From contig NZ_JALDAX010000012.1 in the NCBI RefSeq assembly GCF_022698145.1, positions 1-64,000 on the forward strand: a stretch of 64,000 nucleotides of DNA, written 5' to 3'. Positions 16,628 through 27,576 of the stretch are shown piece by piece (the stretch's first letter is position 1; each line of letters begins with the position of its first letter). Origin of the DNA: Streptomyces spinosisporus. Lineage in GTDB: Bacteria; Actinomycetota; Actinomycetes; Streptomycetales; Streptomycetaceae. Below the pieces are notes generated by a model. The model had not been told where the DNA came from. It was given only the letters and a program-made list of their open reading frames with translations, and searched no databases. The translations under genes were made by a program, and so were the position numbers.

Positions 16628-17584
16628 ATGGACTTCAGCGTGGTGGCAGTGGCGCGTGAGGACGACAGCCCCGTGGAGGAGCCGCTGCGGGTCGCGGTGC
16701 TCGCCGACCGGCTGGGCTACCGGGAGGTGTGGGCGGGGGAGGGACCCACCTGGGACTCCTTCGTGCTCGCCGCGGCGATCGGGCGGGCCACCGAGCGGGT
16801 CGCCCTGACGGCCGGCCCGGTGCCGGTGTCCGTGCGCGACCCCTACAGCCTCGCGCGCGGTGCCGCGTCGGTCGCCGCCGTCACCGGACGGGCGGTCGGC
16901 GTGGCACTCGGCACCTCCAGCAAGCGGGTCGTCGAGGGCGTGCACGGGCGGCCCCGGGTGCGCCCCGCGGCCGTGATGGAGGAGACGGCGGCAGCCGTGC
17001 GGGAGCTGCTGCACGCCGAGCCGGGCGAGCCCGTCGTGCCCGGCAGCCCCTTCCGCCGCCGGCTCGCACCGCCCGGCGGCCCGCTCACCGTCGCCGCCTT
17101 CGGCGACCGTGCCATCGCGACCGCCGCCGCGCACGCCGACCGCATGCTGCTCGACATCGTCTCCCCGGAGCAGGTGCGCGACCTGCGCGCCAGGCTGGAC
17201 GCGGCGGCCGAGAAGGTGGGCCGTACGCCGCCCACGCTCGCGGCCTGGCTGCCCGCCGCGGTCGATCCGGAGCCGGCCTCGCTCGCGCAGATCCTGGTCA
17301 GCATCGCCGGCTATCTGACCGTGCCGGGCTACAGCGACGTGTTCACCGCGGCCGGATTCGGCGAGGCGGTGCGGCTCGCCGCCGCCGGTGCCGACCGCGA
17401 CACCCTGGTCCGCGCCCTGCCGCCCGAGGCCGCCGCCACCGCGGGCCTGGTCGGCGACCTCGGGGCCGTACGCGCCCGCATCGACGCCTACGCCGAGGCC
17501 GGGCTCGACGAGATCGCGCTGGTGCCGGCGACGGCGGCCGATCCGGCAGGGGAGCGGACCCTCACGGCGCTCAGGCCGGCCTGA
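16628..17584 (+). CDS. LLM-class (luciferase-like) flavin/F420-dependent oxidoreductase
   Basis: 318 aa TIM-barrel enzyme. LADRLGYREVWAGEGPTWDSF near the N-terminus and RVALTAGPVPVSVRDPYSLARGAASVAAVTGRAVGVALG-like strands (residues about 60-100) are the bacterial luciferase/F420 oxidoreductase pattern. Substrate unknown. It lacks a ribosome binding site; TAGCGG 6 nt before the ATG suggests a leaderless mRNA. Divergent from the PucR regulator. Its last 14 bp overlap the convergent FAD oxidase gene. Confidence 0.85.
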   Translation: MDFSVVAVAREDDSPVEEPLRVAVLADRLGYREVWAGEGPTWDSFVLAAAIGRATERVALTAGPVPVSVRDPYSLARGAASVAAVTGRAVGVALGTSSKRVVEGVHGRPRVRPAAVMEETAAAVRELLHAEPGEPVVPGSPFRRRLAPPGGPLTVAAFGDRAIATAAAHADRMLLDIVSPEQVRDLRARLDAAAEKVGRTPPTLAAWLPAAVDPEPASLAQILVSIAGYLTVPGYSDVFTAAGFGEAVRLAAAGADRDTLVRALPPEAAATAGLVGDLGAVRARIDAYAEAGLDEIALVPATAADPAGERTLTALRPA

Positions 17585-18953
17585 TGTTGTGGTTGAAGCG
17601 GAAGACGTTGTCCGGGTCGTAGGAGCGCTTCACCTCCGCCAGACGCCGGGCGTTCTCCGCGCCGAGGCCCGCCACGACCCGGTCGGTGCCCTCGTCGCCG
17701 ATGAAGTTGAGGTAGACCGCACCCGTGCTCCACGGCTGTACGCCGGTGCGCACCTCACGGACCCACTGGATGCAGCGCTCGTCGTCCGCGGGGTCCTCCC
17801 ACAGCCCGAAGGGGTGCACGCCCCACGGCGCGTCCCGGTAGGGGACGGGGTACTCATGGGGGCCGGTGCCGATCGCGCCGCCCTGCGGGAACAGCGCGTG
17901 CAGGGTGCCCGTCGGTACCGGCGTGAACTCCCCGAGACGGCAGAAGACGTCCACGAACTCGTCGGGCGCACCCGTCAGATACTCCGCCGACCAGTAGTTC
18001 CGCATCCCCGGCGGATCGTCGAGCATGCACTGGACGTCGGCGTACGGCATCTCCCCGACGATCTCCGACTCGTGCGGCAGCGCCAGCAGCGGCTCGGCCA
18101 GCTTGCGCAGATCCTGCTCGGGTCCGGCGTACGTGAGCAGCATCCCGCACAGCAGCTTGCCGACCAGGTGCGGCGGTATGAACTCCTCGGGCGGGCCGGT
18201 GACGTAGAGGACGGCCCCGCTCGCCTCGTCCGGGCCTGCGGTGATCACATCCCGGTAGGTGCGCGTGACCTCCGGTCCGAACTCCGGCAGGTACAGCACG
18301 AACGCGATGGAGAAATGGGGCAGTTCGTACAGTTTCAGGGTGAGCGACGTGGCGACGCCGAAGTTGCCGCCGCCTCCGTGCAGGGCCCAGAACAGGTCGG
18401 GGTTGTCGTCGGCGTCGGCGTGGATGCGCTCGCCGTCGGCGGTGACCAGCTCGACGCCCAGGAGGTTGTCGACGGCGTATCCGCAGCAGCGGTCCAGCCA
18501 GCCGGTGCCGCCCCCCAGCACGAAGCCGCCCACACCGGTGGTGGAGGCGCGACCGCCGGTCGTGGCGAGGCCGTACGGAGCGCAGGCGCGGTCCAGGTCG
18601 CTCATGGTGGCGCCGCCCGCGATCCGTACCGCCTCGGCGGCCGGATCCACGGTGACGGCGCGCATGCGCCGCAGATCGACCACCACGGCCCCGTCGCCCA
18701 GGGCCGAGCCCGCCACGCTGTGCCCCCCGCCGCGCACCGCCACGGGGAGGTCCAGTTCTCGTGCGCAGCGCACCGACTTCACGACGTCGGCTTCGTTCGC
18801 GCACTGTGCGATCGCCGCCGGACGACGGTCGATCATCGCGTTGAACACGATCCGGGCCTCGTCATAGCCCGGGTCCTCGGGAGCGAAGAGTTCGCCGACC
18901 AGATCCTCGCGCAGCGCGGCGAGGGCCGCGCCCGCCGTTGAGAGGGAAGCCAT
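17571..18953 (-). CDS. FAD-linked oxidase with BBE domain
   Basis: 460 aa. The PCMH-type FAD-binding domain (about residues 35-210) has RGGGHSVAG, whose His is the usual 8-alpha-histidyl FAD attachment site, followed by GGASTTGVGGFVLGGGTGWL-type loops. The Cys used for a second FAD link in berberine-bridge enzymes (in the segment before DNLL) is replaced, so mono-covalent FAD is likely. The C-terminal BBE signature is YDPDNVFRFNHNI. No signal peptide. ATG 18953 has GGAAGGGGG 6 nt upstream. It lies 71 bp downstream of the GH15 gene and may be co-transcribed with it. Confidence 0.9.
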   Translation of the reverse strand: MASLSTAGAALAALREDLVGELFAPEDPGYDEARIVFNAMIDRRPAAIAQCANEADVVKSVRCARELDLPVAVRGGGHSVAGSALGDGAVVVDLRRMRAVTVDPAAEAVRIAGGATMSDLDRACAPYGLATTGGRASTTGVGGFVLGGGTGWLDRCCGYAVDNLLGVELVTADGERIHADADDNPDLFWALHGGGGNFGVATSLTLKLYELPHFSIAFVLYLPEFGPEVTRTYRDVITAGPDEASGAVLYVTGPPEEFIPPHLVGKLLCGMLLTYAGPEQDLRKLAEPLLALPHESEIVGEMPYADVQCMLDDPPGMRNYWSAEYLTGAPDEFVDVFCRLGEFTPVPTGTLHALFPQGGAIGTGPHEYPVPYRDAPWGVHPFGLWEDPADDERCIQWVREVRTGVQPWSTGAVYLNFIGDEGTDRVVAGLGAENARRLAEVKRSYDPDNVFRFNHNIRPA

Positions 18954-19024
18954 GGCCGCCCCCTTCCGGAAAGGGGCAATGTGGATGCTTCCCAGCCTAG
19001 GCAGACACGGCCCTCCCGGCGCGC

Positions 19025-20827
19025 TCAGCCGCCGTACGCTCCCGAGGCCGTCAGCCGCAACGCCGTGTCGATCAGCGGGACATGGCTGAAGGCCTGCGGG
19101 AAGTTGCCGACCTGCCGCTGCAGCCGCGGGTCCCACTCCTCGGCGAGCAGGCCCAGGTCGTTGCGGAGCGCGAGGAGCTTCTCGAACAGTTTGCGGGCCT
19201 CGTCCACGCGGCCGATCATCGCCAGGTCGTCCGCCATCCAGAACGAGCAGGCCAGGAACGCCCCTTCGTCACCGGGCAGACCGTCTACGCCCTCGGTGGA
19301 GCCCTCCGTCGGGTAGCGCAGGATGAAGCCGTCCGCCGTGGACAGCTCGCGCTGGATCGCCTCGATGGTGCCGATGACGCGCTTGTCGTCCGGGGGCAGG
19401 AAGCCCATCTGCGGAATCAGCAGCAGCGACGCGTCCAGCTCCTTCGAGCCGTACGACTGCGTGAAGGTGTTGCGTTCCTTGTCGTAACCCTTCTCGCAGA
19501 CGTCGCGGTGGATGTCGTCGCGCAGTCTGCGCCACCGCTCCAGCGGCCCGTCGGCGTCGCCGGACTCGATGAGCTTGATGGTGCGGTCCACGGCGACCCA
19601 GGCCATGACCTTGGAGTGCACGAAGTGCCGGCGCGGACCGCGGACCTCCCAGATGCCCTCGTCCGGCTCCTCCCAGTGCCGCTCCAGGTAGCGGATCAGC
19701 TTGAGCTGGAGCAGCGAGGCGTAGTCGTTGCGGGCCAGGCCCGTCATGTGGCCGAGGTGCAGGGCCTCGGTGACCTCGCCGTACACGTCCAGCTGTAGCT
19801 GGTGCGCGGCGCCGTTGCCGACGCGCACCGGTGCGGAGTTCTCATAGCCGGGCAGCCAGTCCAGCTCCGCCTCGCCGAGCTCCCGCTCGCCCGCGATGCC
19901 GTACATGATCTGCAGGTTCTCGGGGTCGCCCGCCACCGCGCGCAGCAGCCACTCGCGCCAGGCGCGGGCCTCCTCGCGGTAGCCGGTGCGCAGCAGCGAG
20001 GACAGGGTGATGGCCGCATCGCGCAGCCAGGTGTAGCGGTAGTCCCAGTTGCGCACGCCCCCGATGTCCTCCGGCAGGGAGGTGGTGGGGGCGGCGACGA
20101 TGCCGCCGGTCGGTGCGTACGTCAGCGCCTTCAGCGTGATCAGGGAGCGGATGACGGCCTCGCGGTACGGGCCGTGGTACGTGCAGTGCTCCACCCACTC
20201 GCGCCAGAAGTCCTCCGTCGCCTGCAGCGAGGCCTCCGGCTCGGGCAGCGCGGGCGGCTGCTTGTGCGAGGGCTCCCACGAGATCGTGAACGCGATCCGG
20301 TCACCCGGTGCGACCGTGAAGTCCGAATACGTGGTCAGGGACTTGCCGTAGGTCTCGCACTCGGTGTCGAACCACACCGAGTCGGGGCCCGCGACGGCGA
20401 CCGTGCGCCCGTCGTGCTTGTGCACCCACGGCACCACACGCCCGTAGCTGAATCGCATCCTGAGGGCCGAGCGCATCGGGACGCGGCCCGAGACGCCCTC
20501 GACGATGCGGATCAGCTGGGGGGCGCCGTCACGCGGCGGCATGAAATCAATCACTCGGACCGTGCCGCGCGGGGTGTCCCACTCCGACTCCAGGATCAGG
20601 GAGTCGCCGCGGTAGGTCCGGCGGGCCGCGGTGGGCGGCTGGGCGTCGGAGGCGTGCGCGGGGCCGAGCCGCCAGAAGCCGTGTTCCTCGGTGCCCAGCA
20701 GTCCGGCGAAGATGGCATGCGAGTCGAAGCGGGGCAGGCACAGCCAGTCCACTGTGCCGTCCCGGCAGACCAGGGCAGCGGTCTGCATGTCTCCGATGAG
20801 TGCGTAGTCTTCGATGCGCCCGGCCAC
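19025..20827 (-). CDS. Glycoside hydrolase family 15 protein (glucoamylase/trehalase type)
   Basis: 600 aa. An N-terminal super-beta-sandwich (from VAGRIEDYALIGDMQTAAL) is followed by the (alpha/alpha)6 barrel. Barrel landmarks: GGVRNWDYRYTWLRDAAIT, GDEGAFLACSFWMADDLA and the AEEWDP region with the second catalytic Glu. This architecture is shared by actinobacterial trehalases and glucoamylases; the substrate (trehalose or short alpha-glucans) cannot be decided from sequence. No signal peptide, so intracellular. I chose GTG 20827, with GGAG 6 nt upstream; GTG 20851 would add 8 residues. Confidence 0.92.
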   Translation of the reverse strand: MAGRIEDYALIGDMQTAALVCRDGTVDWLCLPRFDSHAIFAGLLGTEEHGFWRLGPAHASDAQPPTAARRTYRGDSLILESEWDTPRGTVRVIDFMPPRDGAPQLIRIVEGVSGRVPMRSALRMRFSYGRVVPWVHKHDGRTVAVAGPDSVWFDTECETYGKSLTTYSDFTVAPGDRIAFTISWEPSHKQPPALPEPEASLQATEDFWREWVEHCTYHGPYREAVIRSLITLKALTYAPTGGIVAAPTTSLPEDIGGVRNWDYRYTWLRDAAITLSSLLRTGYREEARAWREWLLRAVAGDPENLQIMYGIAGERELGEAELDWLPGYENSAPVRVGNGAAHQLQLDVYGEVTEALHLGHMTGLARNDYASLLQLKLIRYLERHWEEPDEGIWEVRGPRRHFVHSKVMAWVAVDRTIKLIESGDADGPLERWRRLRDDIHRDVCEKGYDKERNTFTQSYGSKELDASLLLIPQMGFLPPDDKRVIGTIEAIQRELSTADGFILRYPTEGSTEGVDGLPGDEGAFLACSFWMADDLAMIGRVDEARKLFEKLLALRNDLGLLAEEWDPRLQRQVGNFPQAFSHVPLIDTALRLTASGAYGG

Positions 20828-20851
20828 GTGCAACTCCAGTCGAACGGCCAC

Positions 20852-21291
20852 GTCACACCCCCACGGGGGTGCTGTCGCTAGTGCGGTCAAGGGGTCGTTG
20901 TAATGCGTCGTTGAGCGGTGAAGCAAAGCAGGCGTCCAGCCGTGTGGCAAAACGACGATTTCTGCTCAACGAACTGACGAGCTCTCGTTGTTCCGGCGCA
21001 TGCGGGCGGGGGTGGTGCCGTGATGCCGGCCGGGCTCGGCAGCGAGTGTCCGAGCAGGATACGACGCACGTAGATGATCTGCGTGCCGCTCCGGACAACC
21101 CGGATAGGCCGAACGGGTGAGCAACGGGTGAGAAAGTCGGGAGACCGTGCGGGTCCGTGGTGACTCGTGTGCGGAGCGTGGCCGGAAGCCATCCCCTCCG
21201 GGCGCTGATACCCTGGTAGCCCGTGGACCGGTGGGCGAGAAAACCCCGGAACCGCACCCCAGACCGCGACCACGGGAGCCCCCCTTTGGCC
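20852..21291. promoter_or_regulatory. Divergent promoter region between the GH15 gene and pyrG
   Basis: About 440 bp with no supported gene. It holds TCGTTG several times (for example 20985-20990, opposed by CAACGA at 20967-20972), an 11-bp tandem repeat (AACGGGTGAG at 21112 and 21123), and a possible -10 TACCCT at 21209-21214. That hexamer is 8 nt before an in-frame GTG at 21223, so a leaderless, 23-residue-longer CTP synthase is possible. No riboswitch recognised. Confidence 0.45.
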
Positions 21292-22959
<1,668 letters not shown>

Positions 22960-22978
22960 CACGACAGTTGTACGGTGG

Positions 22979-23021
22979 CCGGGGCGCGCGCATTCAAGAG
23001 GTGTGCGCCCCGGTTTCTTTT
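22979..23021 (+). terminator. Intrinsic terminator after pyrG
   Basis: CCGGGGCGC...GCGCCCCGG hairpin (arms about 22979-22992 and 23001-23013) followed by TTTCTTTT. Lies in the 83 bp between pyrG and the Nudix gene, so the latter is probably only partly read through or has its own promoter. Confidence 0.82.
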
Positions 23022-23042
23022 GCGCACGTCGAAGGGCAGGGC

Positions 23043-23669
23043 ATGACGATCAAGGACACCCCGCAGGAGTGGGAGATCCGGGCGACCGAGACCCCCTTCG
23101 TGGGCAACAAGACCTCCGTCCGCACCGACGACGTGGTCATGCCCGACGGTCATGTGGCCCGCCGCGACTACCAGGTCCACCCCGGCTCGGTGGCCGTCCT
23201 CGCCCTCGACGACGAGGGGCGCGTCGTGGTCATCCGCCAGTACCGCCACCCGGTGCGCCACAAGCTCTGGGAGATCCCGGCCGGCCTGCTGGACGTGCCC
23301 GGCGAGAACCCGCTGCACGCCGCCCAGCGCGAGCTGTACGAGGAGGCCCACGTCAAGGCCGAGGACTGGCGGGTGCTGACCGACGTCTACACCACCCCCG
23401 GCGGCTGCGACGAGGCCGTCCGTGTCTTCCTCGCCCGCGGTCTCTCCGAGGCCGACGGCGACCGCTTCGAGGTCGAGCACGAGGAGGCCGACATGGAGCT
23501 CGCGCGCGTACCGCTGAAGGAGCTCGTACGGGGTGTGCTCGCGGGCGAGCTGCACAACAACTGCCTTGTCGTGGGCGTCCTTTCGCTGGTCGCCGCGGAG
23601 CACGGGGACGGGCTCGACGCGCTGCGCCCGGCCGAGGCCCCGTGGCCCGCGCGTCCCTTCGAGTCCTGA
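23043..23669 (+). CDS. Nudix hydrolase, ADP-ribose pyrophosphatase type (Rv1700-like)
   Basis: 208 aa. Predicted to split ADP-ribose into AMP and ribose-5-phosphate. The Nudix box at about residues 80-104 (from PAGLLDVPGE to RELYEEAHV) is atypical: one extra residue between the Gly and first Glu, and His where the last Gly is usual. The M. tuberculosis enzyme Rv1700, also next to pyrG, shares the extra residue and is an active ADPRase, so activity is likely. ATG 23043 has AGGG upstream. C-terminal residues (after about 185) are variable and Pro/Ala-rich. Confidence 0.88.
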   Translation: MTIKDTPQEWEIRATETPFVGNKTSVRTDDVVMPDGHVARRDYQVHPGSVAVLALDDEGRVVVIRQYRHPVRHKLWEIPAGLLDVPGENPLHAAQRELYEEAHVKAEDWRVLTDVYTTPGGCDEAVRVFLARGLSEADGDRFEVEHEEADMELARVPLKELVRGVLAGELHNNCLVVGVLSLVAAEHGDGLDALRPAEAPWPARPFES

Positions 23670-23853
23670 ACGCAGCCGTCACCGCGCCCGTCCCCGCAGC
23701 CGCTCCCGCACCGGTGTGACGATCTGCTGATCCGATCGAGGGACGTGTCCGCCGCGCTCCGCACGGAACGTAGCAGAGCGTGAACTAGGCTCTGACACGC
23801 CCGAACCGGAGTCCCGGCGGGCTTGCACGCGCGGTGGGACGGGAGTGTGGCCC

Positions 23854-25950
23854 GTGACGGATCAGGCGGTGGACACGGACGGTGCACGGCCGGCGGGGCG
23901 CGCTGCGGACGAGGGCCGATTCCTGGGCCGTACAAGGGAGTTGAAGGAGCTGCGCGCCGACATCGAGCGCGCGGGACTGGACACCCTCTCCGGCCGCAAG
24001 GCCCCCCGCGCACGCGTCCTGCTCATCGCCGGAAGGCCCGGTTCCGGACGCACGGCGCTCGCCGAGGAACTGGCCCGGCAGGTTGCGCACCGTTACGACG
24101 ACGGAGTGCTCCGGGCGCGGCTGAGCGGGCACGACGGCACCCCCGTCCCGGTCGAGCGCATCGCCCGCGAACTGCTCGGTGCCCTCGGGCTGCCGACCCC
24201 CGCCGGAGCCACCGAGGACGATCTGTGCGAGGCGCTGCGCGCCGCCCTCGCCGACCGACGGACGCTGGTGCTGCTCGACGACGCGGCGGACGCCGAACAG
24301 GTCGACGCGCTGCTGCCGGACACTCCGGAATGCCTGGTCGTGGCCGTGTCCGGCGGGCCTCTCACCGGGATCTCCGACGTCCGACCCTGCACCCTCGGCG
24401 GCCTCGACACCCGGTCCGCGGTGGAGCTGCTCAGCCGCTTCACCGGCTCGGTCCGCATCACGGTCGACCCCAGGGCCGCCGAGAGCCTCGTCGAGGAGTG
24501 CCAGGCCCAGCCCGCCGCCCTGAGGCTGGCCGGCGGCTGGCTCGCCGCCCGCCCCAAGGCGACCGTCGCCGACCTCGCCAAGCAACTGAACACGGAGAGC
24601 GACGAAAGCACCCCGCTGCGCCGGGTCTTCGGGCTCGTGTACGCCTCGCTGTCCGCGCCGGACGCCCGGATGCTGCGGCTGCTGTCGCTCGCCCCGGCCG
24701 GCCAGGTCGACCCGCACACCGCGTCCGCGCTGGCCGGCTGCTCGGTGGGCGACGCCCGCACCGCGCTGGACGGCTTCGCCGGCCTCGGGCTGCTGCGGGC
24801 GCTCACGTCGCCGCTGCCGCAGTACGAGGTGCCGGGCTGCCTCCACCCCCTACTCGAGGCGCTCGCCGAGACCCAGGACCGCCCGGGGGAGCTGCAGCTG
24901 GCCAGGGCCCGGATGCTGGAGCGGACGGTACGGCTGCTGCAGTCGTGCCGGACGATCACCGAGACGGACAACCCCGAGGCGCGCGAGAAGCTTCAGGCCA
25001 TGCCGCGCTCGATGCGCTTTTCGAACCCCCGGGCCGCCGAGGACTGGCTGCGGGTGCGCCGGCCCGCGCTGCTGGCCGCGGCCCGGCTCGCCGTGGCCGA
25101 CGGGGAGCTGGACACCCTGGCTCGCCGCCTGATGTCACAGCTGGTCAAGGCCATGGTGGCGCATTTCGGCACCCAGGCCGCCGCCCCCGACCTGTACGGC
25201 ATCCACCGGCTCGTCCTGGACGTGGCCGAGCGGCAGAACCTGCCCCGGGAGCAGGCCGCCGCCCTGCTGAACCTCGGCGACCTGGACGCCCGGACGGGTC
25301 GTACGCGCGAGGCGCTGGTGCGGTACCGGGCCGCACTGGACGCCGGACGCCGGGCGAACGACCCGTACGCCGCCGGTCGCGCGATGGAATCCGTAGGCGG
25401 TGCGCACCTGGAGCTCGGGGACTTCGACCGGGCCGCCGACTGGTTCGGGCGTGCCCTCGCGCAGTGCCTGGCCCGGGACGACCGGACGGGCGCCGCGCGG
25501 CTCTACGGCCGGATCGCCACGGCCCACACCTACGCGGGCCGCTACGGCGAGGCCCTGCGCAACTGGCGCGCCGCGGTCACCGGACACCGCAAGAGCGGCG
25601 ATGTCGCCGCCCAGGCGCGGGCGCTCAGCGAGGTGGCGCGCGTCCAGGAGTACGCGGGCCGCCCCGAGGAGTCGCTGGAGACCTGCCACGAGGCGGTGGA
25701 GCTGGCACGCCGCGCCGAGGACGTCCGGCTGCAGGCAGCGCTGCAGCTGCGGCTCGCCGACACCCTGGAACGCCTCGGTGACCCCGCCTCGGCCCAGCTG
25801 CACCGAGGCTCTGCGGAGCGCCTGCTGGGCGGGGAAGCGTCGCAGGCCGAGGAGCCGCCGGAGGAGTCTGCGGAGGGGTCTGCGGGTGTCGAAGACTCGA
25901 AACAGGACGGTGACGCCTGCGAAATCCGTAGTGCTCGTCCTGAAGATTGA
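23854..25950 (+). CDS. STAND-type (NB-ARC-like) ATPase with TPR repeats
   Basis: 698 aa. Nucleotide-binding region at residues about 20-260: FLGRTRELKEL, then a Walker A-like loop GRPGSGRTAL in which the invariant Lys is Arg, and Walker B RTLVLLDDAADAE. A winged-helix-like arm follows (SLSAPDARMLRLLSLAP). Residues about 460-640 hold at least four TPR motifs (e.g. GRTREALVRYRAALDAGRRA, ELGDFDRAADWFGRALA). This is the ATPase-TPR part of AfsR/SARP-type regulators without the DNA-binding domain. Target unknown. GTG 23854 has GGGAG 8 nt upstream; GTG 23845 is an alternative. Confidence 0.82.
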   Translation: MTDQAVDTDGARPAGRAADEGRFLGRTRELKELRADIERAGLDTLSGRKAPRARVLLIAGRPGSGRTALAEELARQVAHRYDDGVLRARLSGHDGTPVPVERIARELLGALGLPTPAGATEDDLCEALRAALADRRTLVLLDDAADAEQVDALLPDTPECLVVAVSGGPLTGISDVRPCTLGGLDTRSAVELLSRFTGSVRITVDPRAAESLVEECQAQPAALRLAGGWLAARPKATVADLAKQLNTESDESTPLRRVFGLVYASLSAPDARMLRLLSLAPAGQVDPHTASALAGCSVGDARTALDGFAGLGLLRALTSPLPQYEVPGCLHPLLEALAETQDRPGELQLARARMLERTVRLLQSCRTITETDNPEAREKLQAMPRSMRFSNPRAAEDWLRVRRPALLAAARLAVADGELDTLARRLMSQLVKAMVAHFGTQAAAPDLYGIHRLVLDVAERQNLPREQAAALLNLGDLDARTGRTREALVRYRAALDAGRRANDPYAAGRAMESVGGAHLELGDFDRAADWFGRALAQCLARDDRTGAARLYGRIATAHTYAGRYGEALRNWRAAVTGHRKSGDVAAQARALSEVARVQEYAGRPEESLETCHEAVELARRAEDVRLQAALQLRLADTLERLGDPASAQLHRGSAERLLGGEASQAEEPPEESAEGSAGVEDSKQDGDACEIRSARPED

Positions 25951-25963
25951 TGCAATGAAAGGC

Positions 25964-25991
25964 TAGACAGCGGGAACACCTTCATTAGACT
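25964..25991 (+). promoter_or_regulatory. Candidate sigma70-type promoter for ald
   Basis: TAGACA (25964-25969) and TAGACT (25986-25991) are separated by 16 bp, close to the TTGACA and TAGGAT consensus hexamers. They lie about 100 bp upstream of the alanine dehydrogenase start, in a locally AT-richer stretch. Confidence 0.4.
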
Positions 25992-26091
25992 GGCTCTGCC
26001 GCACCTTCTCCTGCGGTGTCTCCTGGTGTGCTCATGCATGCCTGGGTATGTGTTGTATTGCCCCATCCACGAGCCAAGGACCGTGATCGAC

Positions 26092-27207
26092 GTGAAGGTC
26101 GGCATCCCCCGCGAGGTCAAGAACAACGAGTTCCGGGTGGCCATCACCCCCGCCGGCGTGCACGAGCTGGTGCGCAACGGCCACCAGGTCGTCATCGAGC
26201 AGGGCGCCGGCGCCGGCTCGTCGATCCCGGACGAGGAGTACGTCGCCGCGGGCGCGAAGATCCTCAACACCGCAGACGAGGTGTGGGCCACCGCCGACCT
26301 GCTGCTGAAGGTCAAGGAGCCCATCGCCGAGGAGTACCACCGCCTCCGCAAGGACCAGACGCTCTTCACCTACCTGCACCTGGCCGCCTCCAAGGAGTGC
26401 ACCGACGCGCTCGTCGAGTCCGGCACCACCGCGATCGCCTACGAGACCGTGGAGCTGCCCAGCCGCGCCCTGCCGCTGCTCGCCCCCATGTCCGAGGTCG
26501 CGGGCCGTCTCGCCCCGCAGGTCGGCGCCTACCACCTGATGCGGTTCAACGGCGGCCGCGGTGTGCTGCCCGGCGGCGTCCCCGGCACCCAGCCCGCGAA
26601 GGCCGTCGTCATCGGCGGTGGCGTCTCCGGCTGGAACGCCACGCAGATCGCCGTCGGCATGGGCTTCCACGTCACGCTGCTCGACCGCGACATCAACAAG
26701 CTGCGCGAGGCCGACAAGGTCTTCGGCACCAAGGTCCGGGCGATCATGTCCAACTCCTTCGAGCTGGAGAAGGCCGTCCTGGACGCCGACCTCGTCATCG
26801 GCGCCGTCCTCATCCCCGGTGCCAAGGCCCCCAAGCTCGTCACCAACGAGCTGGTGTCCCGGATGAAGCCCGGCAGTGTCCTTGTCGACATCGCGATCGA
26901 CCAGGGCGGCTGCTTCGAGGACTCGCGTCCCACCACTCACGCCGAGCCGACCTTCAAGGTCCACGACTCGGTCTTCTACTGCGTCGCCAACATGCCGGGT
27001 GCGGTGCCCAACACCTCCACCTACGCGCTGACCAACGCCACGCTGCCCTACATCGTCGAACTGGCCAACAAGGGCTGGGTGGAGGCCCTGCGCCGCGACC
27101 CCGCGCTGGCCAAGGGCCTCAACACGCATGACGGCAAGGTCGTTTACCGCGAGGTCGCCGAGGCGCACGGCCTGGAGCACGTGGAGCTCGAGACCCTGCT
27201 CGGCTGA
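26092..27207 (+). CDS. ald: Alanine dehydrogenase
   Basis: 371 aa, same length as the mycobacterial enzyme. Converts L-alanine to pyruvate and ammonia with NAD+, reversibly. Substrate-binding residues lie in KNNEFRVAITPAG and LLLKVKEP (Lys), with the catalytic His in FTYLHLAAS; the NAD-binding loop is VIGGGVSGWNA. GTG 26092 has AAGGA 11 nt upstream; GTG 26083 in the same frame is too close to that site (2 nt) but cannot be excluded. Followed by a strong hairpin. Confidence 0.95.
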   Translation: MKVGIPREVKNNEFRVAITPAGVHELVRNGHQVVIEQGAGAGSSIPDEEYVAAGAKILNTADEVWATADLLLKVKEPIAEEYHRLRKDQTLFTYLHLAASKECTDALVESGTTAIAYETVELPSRALPLLAPMSEVAGRLAPQVGAYHLMRFNGGRGVLPGGVPGTQPAKAVVIGGGVSGWNATQIAVGMGFHVTLLDRDINKLREADKVFGTKVRAIMSNSFELEKAVLDADLVIGAVLIPGAKAPKLVTNELVSRMKPGSVLVDIAIDQGGCFEDSRPTTHAEPTFKVHDSVFYCVANMPGAVPNTSTYALTNATLPYIVELANKGWVEALRRDPALAKGLNTHDGKVVYREVAEAHGLEHVELETLLG

Positions 27208-27576
27208 TCGTTCGGTCGCCGAGCCGCTAAGTCACCTTTCGGTAAAAGGCGATACGTCAACACAGGTCGTCAACACCGCGCACACGGCCGGACCTTGCCC
27301 GACAAGGTCCGGCCGGGTGTGTGTATGGTCACTTTGCGGCTCTCGGTCAACTCGCCTCGAACGTAACCCTTTGGTCGATTCGTACACCGGTGAAACCTGC
27401 CGTGCGACGGCCGTACGCCCTTGACAGAGGGATGTTTCATTGCCGACACATCCTGCCGGGTCCGGCGGATTGTGTTGCTGCGGACGCCCGACACGCCATA
27501 GAGTCGCCAACCGTCGGCATGGTGCCACGCTGACCTGTCTAGAAGTTTCCTGGTCACCAAGGAGGTAAGACGACTT
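27208..27576 (+). promoter_or_regulatory. Intergenic region between ald and the parA-like gene: hairpin and promoter
   Basis: 369 bp without a gene. The first part holds the ald hairpin (27281-27323). A promoter candidate is TTGCTG (27475-27480), 18 bp, TAGAGT (27499-27504), about 70 nt upstream of the parA-like start. A TTGACA at 27421 lacks a partner. The parA ribosome binding site AAGGAGGT is at 27559-27566. Confidence 0.5.
27281..27323 (+). terminator. Strong hairpin, probable ald terminator
   Basis: Long stem: CACACGGCCGGACCTTG pairs with CAAGGTCCGGCCGGGTGTG across a 5-6 nt loop, with one bulged G. No T-run follows, which is common for terminators in high-GC actinobacteria. Confidence 0.7.

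Noticed and set aside
17388..18941. 517-aa plus-strand frame opposite the FAD oxidase
   Set aside because: It mirrors the oxidase gene; the minus-strand product has complete FAD and BBE motifs while this frame has none.
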